From Takakia lepidozioides (taxonomy: Eukaryota > Streptophyta > Takakiopsida > Takakiales > Takakiaceae): 64,000 nt of DNA. This document shows, piece after piece, positions 10,580 to 22,415 of this stretch. The notes beneath the pieces are model-generated. The model saw only the letters and a list, made by a program, of their open reading frames with translations, did not search any database and was not told where the DNA came from. Position numbers and translations under genes: made by a program. The stretch's first letter is position 1; each line of letters begins with the position of its first letter. The stretch lies in contig CM060734.1 in NCBI GenBank assembly GCA_030704615.1, forward strand, positions 46,702,042-46,766,041. The letters run 5' to 3'.

Positions 10580-11330
10580 ACCCCAACTCAGAACACGCTC
10601 TACAAGTGTCGGACCGTCACATAAGAGCAGATCAGCCCCTTACCTTCTCTTCTAGTTCTCTAAAGCTTGAAAACAAAAGCCCAATGGATTGAAGGCATGC
10701 TCCACACATGCCCCACTCTCACCACCAGAGAATCAACCCCTTTGCTTTCTTTCTTGCACCCACCAACCTGAAAATACACGCTTCAGCGGGCTGGAAGCAT
10801 GCTCCACACATGCCCTACAGGGAAACCAGCCCATTCCTTCCTTTCTTGCACTCCCAAACCTGAAAGTACAAGCCTTCAACAGGCTGAAAGTATGCTCCAC
10901 ATATGCATTGCTCTCACATAAGGGAAGTCAGCCCTTCCCTCTTCCTTGCTTGCCCTCCAAGCTTGAAGATGGAAGCTTCAATGAGCTGAATACATGCTCC
11001 ACACATGCAACCTCTTCACACAAGAGGTATCAGCCCCCTATCTTGGCTCCTTAGCTCCTTGATGCTCTCTAAGACAAGACTAAGCACTCCACAGCCCTTG
11101 CCAAGCCCCTGAAACCCTAAGGCTTACATTTCCAGCCACAAGACACTCCTCTTGTGGTGCAAGAGCTCTTCTTCCAAGCTCTGAAACCCTAGGTGCACAT
11201 TCCATGGCCTTGCCGCACCTCTTAGCTCCTGCTCCAGCCCTGCTCTTGCCATGACAAGAGCCCTCTCAATGCTGAAGCTCGAGATTGAAACCCAATCTCA
11301 ACATACTCCACAAAGTGCACTGATTTGCCC
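10580..11330. repeat. Degenerate ~100-bp tandem repeat
   Basis: Units centred on ATGCTCCACACATGC occur at about 10698, 10800, 10893 and 10995 (spacing 102, 93, 102). Each is followed by a segment ending in CAGCCC and a pyrimidine-rich tract with CTTGC, and preceded by TTGAAG/CTGAAA. Weaker versions lie near 10590 and 11290. No protein is supported. Together with the adjacent CACAG array this may be the untranslated region or LTR of an older retroelement, but no paired LTR was found. Confidence 0.75.
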
Positions 11331-11339
11331 CAAGCCAAA

Positions 11340-14300
11340 TCAGCCCTTTCACTTGGTCTTGCAATCCTGCAGCATGGTGCTTTCATCTCTGAAGCTGAAG
11401 ATCGAATGCCAAGGTCTACCACCTCGTAACCCGCATCGCCTCCGCTTCTAACAACCAAGAGTTCCACGGTGCTCCTTGCATAACAACCTGGTTTCTCTCA
11501 TTTTCAAGCAAAAACCACAAGTGCTACAACTAACTCGTATCTAGCACTCATAGATACGAGCTCATCTTTCTCGAGTGATAAAGAAGAAGAATACAAGCAC
11601 AAGCTCATGCGAGCTCACAAAGCTAAAGCATAAAATCATGCAAATATAACCTCATCACTCAAATACAAGTCAAGCCAAGTGCACCCCACGCCATGGGGAA
11701 TCCACACTACGGCGCCATAGCTAGGTGCGGTGAGGCTCAACTCGAGAAAGATGAGCCTCCCGCGCTTGCCGTGAAGATAACCACTCCAGGGCCTAAATCT
11801 GCCTTGACCCCTGGATTGACACTTGGGCCAAATCCCAAATGTCAATATGTAAAAGCTAGCTATTTCCTAGCTGGTTTCACACTAGTGGTAAAATAACTTG
11901 ACATCCAACTTAATGCGTCCAGAACGTATTTAATGCGTCCAAGACCGATTAAATCACTGTTGGGCGGGTATATTGATTTCAATATACACTTAAGGTATAA
12001 GTAAATTTTTCTTTGTCAAATCATTTACCCTCCGGGTATGGATAAATTAACTTTTCAGATTTCTATACAACCCCCGGGTAAGGATATATATGCCAAAACA
12101 TACCCTGAGGGTATGGATAGTTTCCGGGTATGGATAATTATTTAAATCAATATATAATTTAATGGTTTTTAAGATTGTGATGTTTTTCAATACAAAACAA
12201 AAGAAACAATCTATGGTAATAGAGAAAATTGATGAGATATTGCATAATATTTTGGCTCTAATTCCCAATGCAAGAGGAAGGAGGCTTGAGATTTAAAAAT
12301 ATATATATGCAGGATCTGGAGAGGTTTTCTTTGGGTTATATGACATTTTAGGAATGATAGATATGTAACATTTTTTTTTAGCTGTGATTGGAGCTTTCTT
12401 ACAGCTGAAGGCTCCCTAACTACACAACAAAAAGAGAGAAGACCTAGCACATAAAGATTGTAGAGGCACTAGTATTATGTCCCAAAAAAATCCCTCCTTT
12501 ATTCTGCATAGAAAAAAAAAGTCCTAGATTTTGCTAGATGGGCGAGATTCCCTAAAAGTACCTCCACGCTAAATGCTACCGGCGTCAAATGCAATGCTAC
12601 CGCCGTGGCTATGTTACCTTATATACCCTGAGATATATCATTCATTTTCACATATACCCTTCGGAAGAGTAGTGTATATTGGACTTCTTGATGCAGGTAA
12701 ATATAAGGATAAGGGTATACATCCAAGTACCTAAACTTACTTGCCACACCATTATATATATATATATATATATATATACCTTGATAAACCCGCCAGGTAT
12801 ATCAGGGTAATCGATATATCTGCCCAACACTGCTTTTAACAAAGCAAGCCTACAATGACCCGCTATTAAGAGCATCTTTCCATGTGGGAGGAAGGTGGAC
12901 CACAAAATAGGAGTTTGCCGCACGCATAGAGAAAATAGCCAGGTCCCCTCGAGCATTTCCAATATCATGTGGAGCTCTGAACTTTAGCGTGATGTGGTGC
13001 AAGTGACCATGGGTAACTGAGGTGTAAATGTGTAGTGTGCCTACACCCGACACAGTGCAATCAATTTGTAGGGACCCGCCCACCGAGCTCCATCCCATTT
13101 TATCGGGCTGTGCTACAAGCGTGCTGACTTAGGGGCAGAGGCTCCGTCGCCCCATACATGGAAGTGCTGAATTAACCTGGCTATTCTTGTCAGTTTCTTC
13201 TCTTAAATGGGGGGCTCGGTACATGAACGGTTGCTCTAACCCTCACCAACATACAACTAATTTGAGAGTATCTCATGTTAGCTCTATCTAGAATGTTATC
13301 ACGATGATTCTCCCTAACCCCCCTTGCTTTACCTTTAGGAATCACTTCCATCCACTGGCATCCATAAAAGCTGGATCGCCGAATCGGGTCGCATTGTCGT
13401 TTAGGGGTTAAGATTTTGTAAAAACCTGAACCGGAGGTTATGAAAGAAATCAAATAACCACGCCACACTGGAAGATACCACCTCAAACCTATTATATTGA
13501 GTGAGCATTCAATAGTTACCTCCATGTTTTCTTACCTCCCTATTCTAGTGTTTTGTCTTCATTCTTCAAATTTCTTTTGTGTATGAGTCTCTCAATCGGC
13601 TTGTCTACGTTGTGTGCTTGACATACATTTTGTGTGCATGGTAAGCACTATGTTTTCATTGTTGTAACTTGTTTGATTGTCTTTTATTGTCCCGAGTTTA
13701 TGAAGCGGCCCCCAAAATCTACAAAGGTTGTGAGTATTAGAGAATTTTATTGCATCTTCACGTTGGAGCAACACAAAGGTTTCAGCATGCAAAGAAAAAA
13801 GCAGTGTTCATGCGTACGTGCTTCTTCACAGCACGACCAAAAAACATTCGAGGAAAATTCTTCATACTTTTCCTATATGTGTTGTTAATTTTCTCGATAC
13901 TGTCCAAGAGGTTTTATCCAAGGTTGCTAAGGTATCTAGCGATGAGCATGACACAAATATTGTTAGCAATCATGAATAATTATCAGAACTGAATGTATCA
14001 CAAATGTTTCATCCATTACTACTTCTAGTATTGTAATTCATGTATCTAATGAAATTATGGTTGCCCCTATTGCTTTAAAATAGCTTACTGGATTTGGAGA
14101 CATTGAGAAAGAGGAGTGGAAACAAACGTCTCAGCAATCCTAGTGTCAAAAATAAACGAGTGTGCAGAAACTGATTCAAAGCTTGGTTCCAAACACATGA
14201 ATATGGATGTGAGTGACATGGAGGACACTCTTTTTTTGCAAGAGTTACAACTTTTGGCAAGGTTTGTTTGAGAATTATCCAGTTGACTACATCAATAGCC

Positions 14301-15070
14301 TCTTTATGTCTTTCCAATGGATCTTAAGTCAAGCTCAGCAACAAAATATCATGAATGCATGGATTTTAGAGCTGAAGTTCTCCATAAAGAAACATCATTG
14401 GATAAAACATTACAAAGATTGTCCATGCAAAGAGCTAATATGAGCAAGAAGTAGAGAGCTGATATGAGTTAATCATCCATGCAGAGAGCTAATATGAGCA
14501 AGAATCATCCATACAGAGGGCTGATACAATAAGAATCATTTATGTAGACAACTGCTATGCGACCTGTCTACCTATAGGACGGTAGGTACTAGAAAAGAAT
14601 GTCGCAGAGAAATAGTTGGTCTTGTCCAAAACCAATGAAAAGATGACATGTTGGTGACATTTGTTCCATAAATGGTTATTGTCCCATATGCACAAATCTC
14701 GCTTCAGGATATACATCAACCTAGATGTTAATACTACGCACCCCACAATCCTAAAAAAACAAAACAAACAACCTAGGAATTGGAGAAATGGTCAAATTTC
14801 TACATGAGTCAACAACCGATATTGTAGCTGGATCAAAAAACCTCCCAACACTGGTCTCTTTCATAAATGGCTATGCTAGCAACTGACAAGTGAAGCATTG
14901 CTACTAGATGTAGTAGGTCGATTGTAATTACCTCACCGCCGGACCTATGTGACAAATAGACAAAGGGTTCTTCTAACTTTGACGATACTACTATCGAAGA
15001 GGTAATGGTGCTCTTTGGATAACTGAGTTGTAGCCGATTCCTAATGGGCATGTGAAGCCTTAAAACAAGA
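11340..15070. other. AT-rich gene-free stretch with simple repeats
   Basis: No gene recognised. GGGTATGGATA and close variants recur near 12034, 12108 and 12133. A (TA)n microsatellite lies at 12754-12779. Between about 14411 and 14530 a ~50-bp unit (CCATGCAGAGAGCTAATATGAGCAAGAA) is repeated three times with decay. Short frames around 13.6-14.4 kb show no recognised domain. Confidence 0.5.
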
Positions 15071-15505
15071 TGGAGGAATAATCTCCCTTCCTCTCATGTA
15101 TTGAACAAAGTGACAAGGGGCGAGCAAGGAGGAGCTTGCATTCACGCACAAGCGAACTGATAGAAAATCATACACACGTATCCCAATCAGACACCTTTAC
15201 AGACATACCTACACCAGAGTACATGAGTTGCCTGACCTTGTGTCAGGCCGCCACTTTATACAAACCCTAGCTGCATGCCCATATGCCGCGTGGCGAGGCG
15301 TGACAGACTGAGCCCGCGGTGCCTTTTCACAGCCCTATATCTAGTGGATGGCCAGGATGCAGCCACAAGCATTAACGAACCCTGACTATACCATCATTGT
15401 AACGGTTTCAATGGTACATAAGCCGAAAAATTTATACTACGAATGAGTATCGCCGTTTTGGATGAATAAGGTAAATTGATGATGAAGAGAGTTTTGGCCA
15501 TCACA
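15071..15505 (-). repeat. LTR-like block, copy 1 (probable 3' LTR)
   Basis: About 430 bases are repeated at 48372-48793 in the same orientation, with roughly 20 substitutions and one larger indel by eye. Read on the minus strand the block starts TGTGATGG and ends CCTCCA (TG...CA) and carries TATAAA (plus 15255-15260) about 250 bases into the block, as LTR promoters do. Homology stops exactly at the TG end. On the other side it runs on for about 10 bases (TAAAACAA). Upstream on the minus strand is a purine-rich CGTGGGGGGTAGG, a possible polypurine tract. No target duplication was seen. Confidence 0.65.
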
Positions 15506-15681
15506 TCTGTGAAGCCTACCCCCCACGAAAAATCATGAGCTCCACGAAGTAAAATATAAGAAAATAAATAAAATTTTGATACAATCACCCTCCACTGCTG
15601 GGTGAAAAACCTTCCAAGGGAAAACCTGGCACCTGCAAATTGGGCCGAGGACAAAACCATTGGCTAGGAAAACCGTGCAGG

Positions 15682-15684
15682 GAG
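15682..15684. repeat. Target site duplication GAG, left of CACTA element 1
   Basis: GAG here matches GAG at 31367-31369, immediately outside the two CACTA termini. Three-base duplications are the rule for CACTA transposons. Confidence 0.85.
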
Positions 15685-15712
15685 CACTACTACAAAAACC
15701 GGTTTTTCCAAC
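15685..15712 (+). repeat. CACTA-1 left terminal inverted repeat
   Basis: It starts CACTACTACAAAAACCGG and continues TTTTTCCAAC. It contains the self-complementary core AAACCGGTTT. Beyond it lie TTCACACC/GTGTGA-type subterminal motifs to about 15930. Confidence 0.88.
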
Positions 15713-17029
15713 ACCACCCATAGTTCACACCTGGCACTTTGAACAGCTCCTCTTACACCCATGTGAGAGGAGGCAAGGTGTGATCTGGACCATTGTAGGA
15801 AAACCCACATGGTGTTACAAATTTCACACTCGAATGACACCCATACGGTCAACGGGTGTTGACCAAGATAATGCATATGGGGCATTTGACATGAGTGTGA
15901 AATGAGTCATGGAGTGTGAGGTTAGTGTGAGATGTCCTACAGGAATTTGGGGCAACTATATGGCGTGGCACATTGACCATCCAGGTGGAAGATAGATGGA
16001 TGAAATGACTTCCACCTCTATTCAACATGCCTTGGACGACATAACACATAGACTTTTGTTTAGAGAATTTAAAAGTTCAAAAATGTTATTAGGGTTATGG
16101 GGTCTGCATGTAGAGGGCTGTGGGACTTGTAGTTTTTCTTTGCCGGCTCGTTTAGAATCTGAATGCCCACCAGTGCAGGCCATCCATTTAAGTTGATGCC
16201 AAAATGCATTTTCATCCAAACATCAAAGCTCTCAAAATAGACAACCTCAAGTAAAATGAGAAGGAGATCGGCAGAACCGAAAGGGCATAGAATTCTCTTC
16301 AATATTGAACACTGCCTGCAACTATTGGCTATAACTTGCCCTCTGTCCTGTCACATATAATCCCTTCGGGAACCAGCAATCCAAAAAGATGCACTGCTCA
16401 TGCAGCTGACGACAATATCGTTATGAGAATGTCACACTATAATCAACAATGTACAACAATTGCTTTGAGAAGCTATAGATAAAACTACCTCATGTCGTCT
16501 CAGAGATTTGTGAGCGCCAAAAATGTCAATCCCATTTCTGTCCAGTCAACCTTGACACGCAGTTCAGGACACGCAGCAAAGAGGGCGTAGGCGCATGTGC
16601 ACAACAACCTTAGGCCCCTCACAATGAGACTCTGAAGCTGAGCTGAGCACGAATTTCAATCTCTACTAGTCCAACCGTACTAGAGAAATATCCAGTGATC
16701 CTCAGACAAGGCTTTCTTCACCACCTTACAAAAATTGTTCCCAATGACTACCTCCCTGTCCACATTGTTGCTTGATGTCGAGAAGCTTGGACAAAGTGCC
16801 TTGCTCTTTGTGACTGGCTCCCTTTTTGAGACAGCAGGTTTTTTTTTTGATGGGTGTACTTCACTCACAACCGTCTTTTTTACACTACGTCCGGGATATC
16901 AATGATCGCCCCAGCCTAAATTTTGCCCCACCCTATCAAGCGCCAGTGTTTTTTAACTAGTGCTTTTCAACTCGTCTGCTGAGGGCCCCACTTTCTCCCC
17001 TCTACTGGTACATGTCAAAATCACTCCAA

Positions 17030-18150
17030 GAGCCATAGTGTTGGAAAACTGCCTTCGCATCCTTGATGCTCCCACATTTGGCATACATGTCCACGAGGGC
17101 ACTGTCCAGAATCACAATCAGGTATAATTCCAGCTTTGACAATGAAACCATGGACCTGATCTTCCCTTTTCCAGAGCTGGCAAGCTTGCCCTTGATGCTC
17201 CCACATTTGGCGTACATGTCCACGAGGGCATTGTTCAGAATCACATCAGGTACAATTCTAGCTTTGACAATGAAACCATGGACCTCTTCCCTTTTCCAGA
17301 GCTGCCAGGCTTGCCCTTCATGCTGACATATTTGGCATACATGTCCACGAGGGCATGGTCCAGAATCACATCAGGTATAATTCCAGCTTTGACAATGAAA
17401 CCATGGACCTCTTCCTTTTTCCAGAGCTGGTAGGCTTGCCCTTGATGCTCCCACATTTGGCATACATGTCCACAAGGGCATTGTCCAGAATCACAATCAG
17501 GTACAATTCCAGCTTTGACAATGAAACTATGGACCTGATCAGAACCTTTTCCAGAGCTGGCAGGCTTGCCATTGATGCTCCCACGTTTGGCATACATGTC
17601 CACGAGGGCATTGTCCAGAATCACAATCACGTACAATGCAAGCTTTGACAATGAAACCATAGACCTGATCTTCCCTTTCCCAGAGCTGGCAGGCTTGCCC
17701 TTCATGCTCCCACATTTGGCATACATGTCCACGAGGGCATTGTCCAGAATCACAATCACCTACAATGCAAGCTTTGACAATGAAACCATAGACCTGATCT
17801 TCCTTTCCCAGAGCTGGCAGGCTTGCCCTTCATGCTCCCACATTTGGCATACATGTCCACGAGGGCATTGTCTCGAATCACATCAGGTATAATTCCAGCT
17901 TTGACAATGAAACCATGGACCTCTTCCCTTTTCCAGAGCTGCCAAGCTTGCCCTTGATGCTCGCACATTTGGCATACTTGTCCACGAGGGCATTGTCCAC
18001 AATCACAATCAGGTACAATTCCAGCTTTGACAATGAAACCATGGACCTGATCAGAACCTTTTCCAGAGCTGGCAGGCTTGCCCTTGATGCTCCCACATTT
18101 GGCATACATATCCACGAGGGCATTGTTCAAAATCACATCAGGTACAATTC
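17030..18150 (-). repeat. Nine-unit tandem array derived from a PPR protein gene
   Basis: Units of 125-130 bp start at about 17064, 17193, 17318, 17443, 17573, 17702, 17830, 17955 and 18085. Translated on the minus strand, each unit gives VHGFIVKAGI.PD followed by NALVDMYAKCGSIKG, the hallmark of plant PLS-type pentatricopeptide repeat proteins (organelle RNA-binding). The mixed 125/130-bp lengths destroy a common frame, and the segment joining units (KPASSGKG/QLWKRE) reads differently from unit to unit, so no functional PPR protein is encoded. The array lies inside CACTA element 1 between tnp2 and the left end, indicating capture of a PPR gene piece followed by tandem amplification. Confidence 0.85.
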
Positions 18151-18578
18151 CAAAAATGTGGCCCTCTTGGATGAATCTGGGCCCACACTCTATCCCTGCT
18201 CCTTCAGCTATCCATGCCTCTCACAAATCATGCATACATCTTTGCCTTGCTGGTAGCAACTGACAATAACAGCCTACATTTGTTCTAGGAAACACCCAAC
18301 TCAACTTCTCACACTAGTTCCTATGCTCAATTGCATCTGCTACTCTCTATAATCCAACATGCATTCACCTTTTTGCCACAATTGGCCCACCATTGACTAG
18401 GGTCAGAAAAGTATGCAGGCCACAACTCCATGACTGTTTAGGGTTCACTGTCACAAATGAAAGTGTGTTTGTCAGAATTTTGCCCACCCCAACAGCTCAG
18501 TCACTCCCACCCATGCAAGGTACCATGCTGTATCAAGTCTAAACCCTGGAAAAATACATGCAATAGCAGAAACCAACT

Positions 18579-21500
18579 CTAGACCATAGCACAACTGGCC
18601 TGGTACCTCCCATGTGGAGCTTGCCTCCGCCTTCTACCATTTTGCCTCTGCCTTGCAAGTGCATTCAAGTTGGCAATGGCCAATTCATCTGCCTCACTCA
18701 AAGGAACACAAACAGCAAGCTCAGTCATGATGTTATAAGGAATTTCAGGAGGCACCATGCCTACATAAGTGTCTCCCTCACCCAGTGCCACTTCTGTAAT
18801 ATCGTGAACCACTGTCGGGATCGAGGGTCCTTGTGAAGGACCACCTTCCAGTTCCCTCGTGAACTTTTTTCATCCGAGAAAAAAACTTGCTCCACCTGAC
18901 TAGGGAATGTCCAGGGCTGCTCCATCCGAGGTAACATGCGACTGAAGTCAACCAAGAGAAAGCCATAATCATCTCGTTTCATGGTGGCATTCCGGCCCAC
19001 CATGTGTGACCTCACCCATCTACACAAGAACAGAATTGGGTGAAGAATTCCGTAATCCAGTTGAATTATTTCTGTTACAACACCCACATATTCCAATTGG
19101 GATAACACTCGTTTGGACATACCTGCTCTATTTTCGCTTTCCTGATGGAATACTTGAGCAACTCCAGAATCAAATGTCACCCTGTCTGTGGCGCCAGTCC
19201 CATCACGTATTGCTCGAAAGTGATTGCCGTAAGCATACATGGACTTGAAGCCCAAGGACTGTACTGCTGGTGGTATACATAAATGGCATATGTCCAAATC
19301 ATAGGACTCACCTGAACTCACCTTGCGTTGGACAACACCTTCAATCCATTCATGGAATGGAGCCAGTAAGCGCATATCTGTTGGGTATGAATTTCTCCAT
19401 TGTGGTGGTCTTGGTCTTGTCCACAAAGGAATGTTGTTCTGAACTCAGTGCGGGATGCTTCTATGAGTGCCATCTCCTCTTCATAGGCCCTGTCCAAATG
19501 AGAATTGCAAATTAGGATTACAGCTTATACCATTGGCAGAAATGAAACACACAGGATATGATAAGCAACATACTTACTCAAGGAATGGTTTCATGCAATC
19601 TGTGTTGTGCAAAATATACTCGTGTGCACTGTCTCGTTCTTGAATGGTGAGGACTCGTACACTTCCCAATCCTTGAACCACCTCCCCACTAACTGAGTCT
19701 TCTTCATTGGAGTCCCACACCCTTCGGCTTGTAGCATGAAATTCAGCCATATACTCAGTTAGAAACCCTAGGGCCTCATCCAAAGCATACCCTTCCGCCA
19801 TGCTCCCTTCAGGTCGGCTCATATTCCTTACATAGCCTTTTAATGTCTTCATATACCGTTCCATAGGATACATCCAACGGCTAGACACGGGACCACACAC
19901 CTCCAATTCGTCCACAAGGTGTACAAGCAAGTGAGTCATGATATCAAAAAATGACGGAGGGAATTCTTTCTCCAGCAGACACATAGTGATTGCAACATCT
20001 TCTTTTAAGGCCGGTAGCTCAGTTGGATTAATGATCTTTGCACACACTTTTCGGAAGACTCGAGAAAGCCTCATAATTGCCATCCGTGGACCCTTTCCCA
20101 ATACCCCTCGAATGCAAAGAGGTAAAATCTGCTGCATCATTACATGGTAGTCATGGGTTTTCATTGTAGACAGTTTATTGTCAGCCACATGTTTCTGGAA
20201 TGTGGCAGCATAACCTGTGGGGGCCTTTACTGCAGCCAATGTTTCCAAAAACAACACCTTCTCATCTTCAGTAAGAACATATGGGGCCAAAGGCTTCACC
20301 AACTTGTTCGGGTGAGAGGGATGGGGTCTCAACCACAAGTGTTCACGAATGACATTGAGTTCCATATCCTTCCTAGATGTGGCTGTGTCCTTCTCCCCAA
20401 GAATGGTTCTCAGCACATTCTCACACAAATTTTTTTCACAATGCATCACATCCAGTGTGTATCGGATGAGTAAGTCTTTCCAGTATGGCAATTGGTTCAA
20501 AACAGTGACCCGTTTCATGCCATGTTCCTTTGAAGGGTCCTGTTTTCCCCCCTCAGCCCCTCCCATTGCGAGATACAACTCTCTGGTTTTAGCCCGGTCA
20601 AATTGCTCACTTGCAGTGACCACCATAGGAGCTGCTCTATGTTCCACATGTCCATTAAAGTGGGACGAGTTATTCCTATAGGGATGAACAGCAGGCAAGT
20701 ATCTCCTATGACCAAGATACAAAACTTTTTTGCATGCCTTCGAGTACCTGGAATCAACATTAGGGCCGCAAGCTGGGCAAGCCTTGTATCCCCCGTGTGC
20801 GCATCCTGCTAGCAACCCATAAGCTGGAAAGTCGTGGATTGACCACATCAAGATGGCCCTCATGCGAAATGACTGTTGCCCCACTAGGCTACTTCCATCC
20901 AATGCCTCCACACCAACTTCCCACAACAATTTTAGCTCATCCACAAGGGGCTGCAGATAAACATCTGCATTGTCATTTCCCACAGATTGTGGTCCAGGAA
21001 TCAATAAAGCCAACATCGTGAAAAATGGCTTAGTACACAGCCAGGGTGGAAGATTATAGTTTACCAACATGACAGGCCAAGTTGACCATTTGTTTGATTT
21101 ATCACTGTAAGGATTGACACCATCCCATGCGAGACCCAATCGCAGATTTCTGGGGTCCGCTGCAAACTCAGGCCATTTTTGGTCAATGTGGGCCCAAGCC
21201 TTGCTGTCTGCTGGGTGCCTAACCAAGCCATCCAGACTTCGATTCTTAAAGTGCCATGACATTAACTCTGAGATGGATTTGGCTTTATACATTCGAAGCA
21301 GCCTTGGAATGATAGGGAAATGTCGAAGGACCTTACGAGGTACTGGTGTCTTTACCCACCACATAACGACGTGCCTGACATTTTGGACAAACCTCCAAAT
21401 TCTGAAGCTCCCTTCTGAACAACACACAGCCTTTCGGACATGCATGTATACTCTCGTAATGAAGCCCGAGTTCCATTATGAGTTGTTTTGCCTCATAGTG

Positions 21501-22386
21501 GGACTTTGGCAGGCAATTGTCTGCTGGCAACAGTTGTCTTCCTAACAATGTAAGGAGTTCATCGACAAAGGTGTTTGACACACCATGGGTTTGACAAGCA
21601 TTTAACAGCAGTAAGGTAGCAGACAATCGAGAGGAAGAACTCCCTACATATAAAGCCCTGGATGCCTCGTGCTCAAAACGTAAGGCACTCGCTGCACCAC
21701 GATCACCATCGCTCTTCAGTCCACCATCAGTCTGCTCTGGCACTCCATCTGTGTCCCATTGGCCCTGTGTTCCATCTCCCGGTTCCTCATGTGCATCACC
21801 AGTTTGCACCCCATTATCTATAGTTGCGAATGTCTCCCGGAGCATTCTAAGCATGTCAAGATTACGATCCAAGGTATCAGGACCACCTGCAGGGCTGGTT
21901 TCCGTTCTAAACCCCTCATGTTCGTCTCCAGAGTTTTCCTGCTTAGTACATATCAGACGCCACATGTCAATCCACTATAAGATGGGGAGTTTTTTCATTT
22001 GCAATAGTGGATGTGGAACGTGCCATTTGTACAGGCACGTGGCAATAGGAAAACGGACATGTACAATACTCTACACCTTACAACAATACCGCTACCAGGA
22101 ATTTGAACTGTTTCTTATAATTTCAAAGTATGCATCTGCAAAGGGAAGAGAATCCAGAGATATGCACCGGGAGTTCTCGTAAGTTAGGATCTCGCAAGTT
22201 CAAAAGCAGATGACGCTTAGCCCGGCCAATGGTTTGCCAGTTCCCACCATGACAGGCATTGCATGGACATAGAATTTTCCGAAGACCCAGTCTTCTTGCT
22301 CGCGCTTCCTCTAGTTTCCACAATCTGTCATCGTCATGTTCTGCTTGTGTCCGCCTTTGCAATCGATGGGCAGTAGGAGGGATCAT
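18579..22386 (-). pseudogene. tnp2: CACTA-1 tnp2 transposase (frameshifted)
   Basis: The start is an ATG at 22386. The first exon encodes the transposase-associated domain (LWKLEEARARRLGL ... CPCNACHGG). An acidic linker and the zinc-binding segment follow (21965-21345: CPKGCVLF ... CPKCQARR), then the tnp2 core in one long frame (about 21345-19574), containing GLAWDGVNPY, CPACGPNV, the family hallmark LDVMHCEKNL and a DUF4218-type region (PPSFFDIMTHLLVHLVDELE, then CGPVSSRWMYPMERYMK). After an intron with GTAAGT near 19574, the C-terminal DUF4216-type region lies at 19470-18760 (VTFDSGVAQVF ... YGFLLVDFSRM) and continues to 18579. One-base frame changes near 21345, 19425 and 18810 break it. 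It would excise and insert the element; comparison with element 2 supports all segments. Confidence 0.88.
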
Positions 22387-22415
22387 CTTGGCGAGTGAGT
22401 GAGACTCGTCAGGAA
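22387..22415. promoter_or_regulatory. Head-to-head junction between tnp2 and TnpA-like start codons
   Basis: The ATG of tnp2 (22386, minus) and the first ATG of the TnpA-like gene (22416, plus) are only 29 bases apart. Both N-termini align with the corresponding proteins of element 2, so the starts are credible. The promoters must therefore overlap the opposite gene's first exon. No TATA box fits in the gap. Confidence 0.5.

Noticed and set aside
17064-18150. Regularly spaced repeats resembling a CRISPR array
   Set aside because: The units are contiguous, 125-130 bp long, without unique spacers, and translate to PPR motifs; the genome is eukaryotic.
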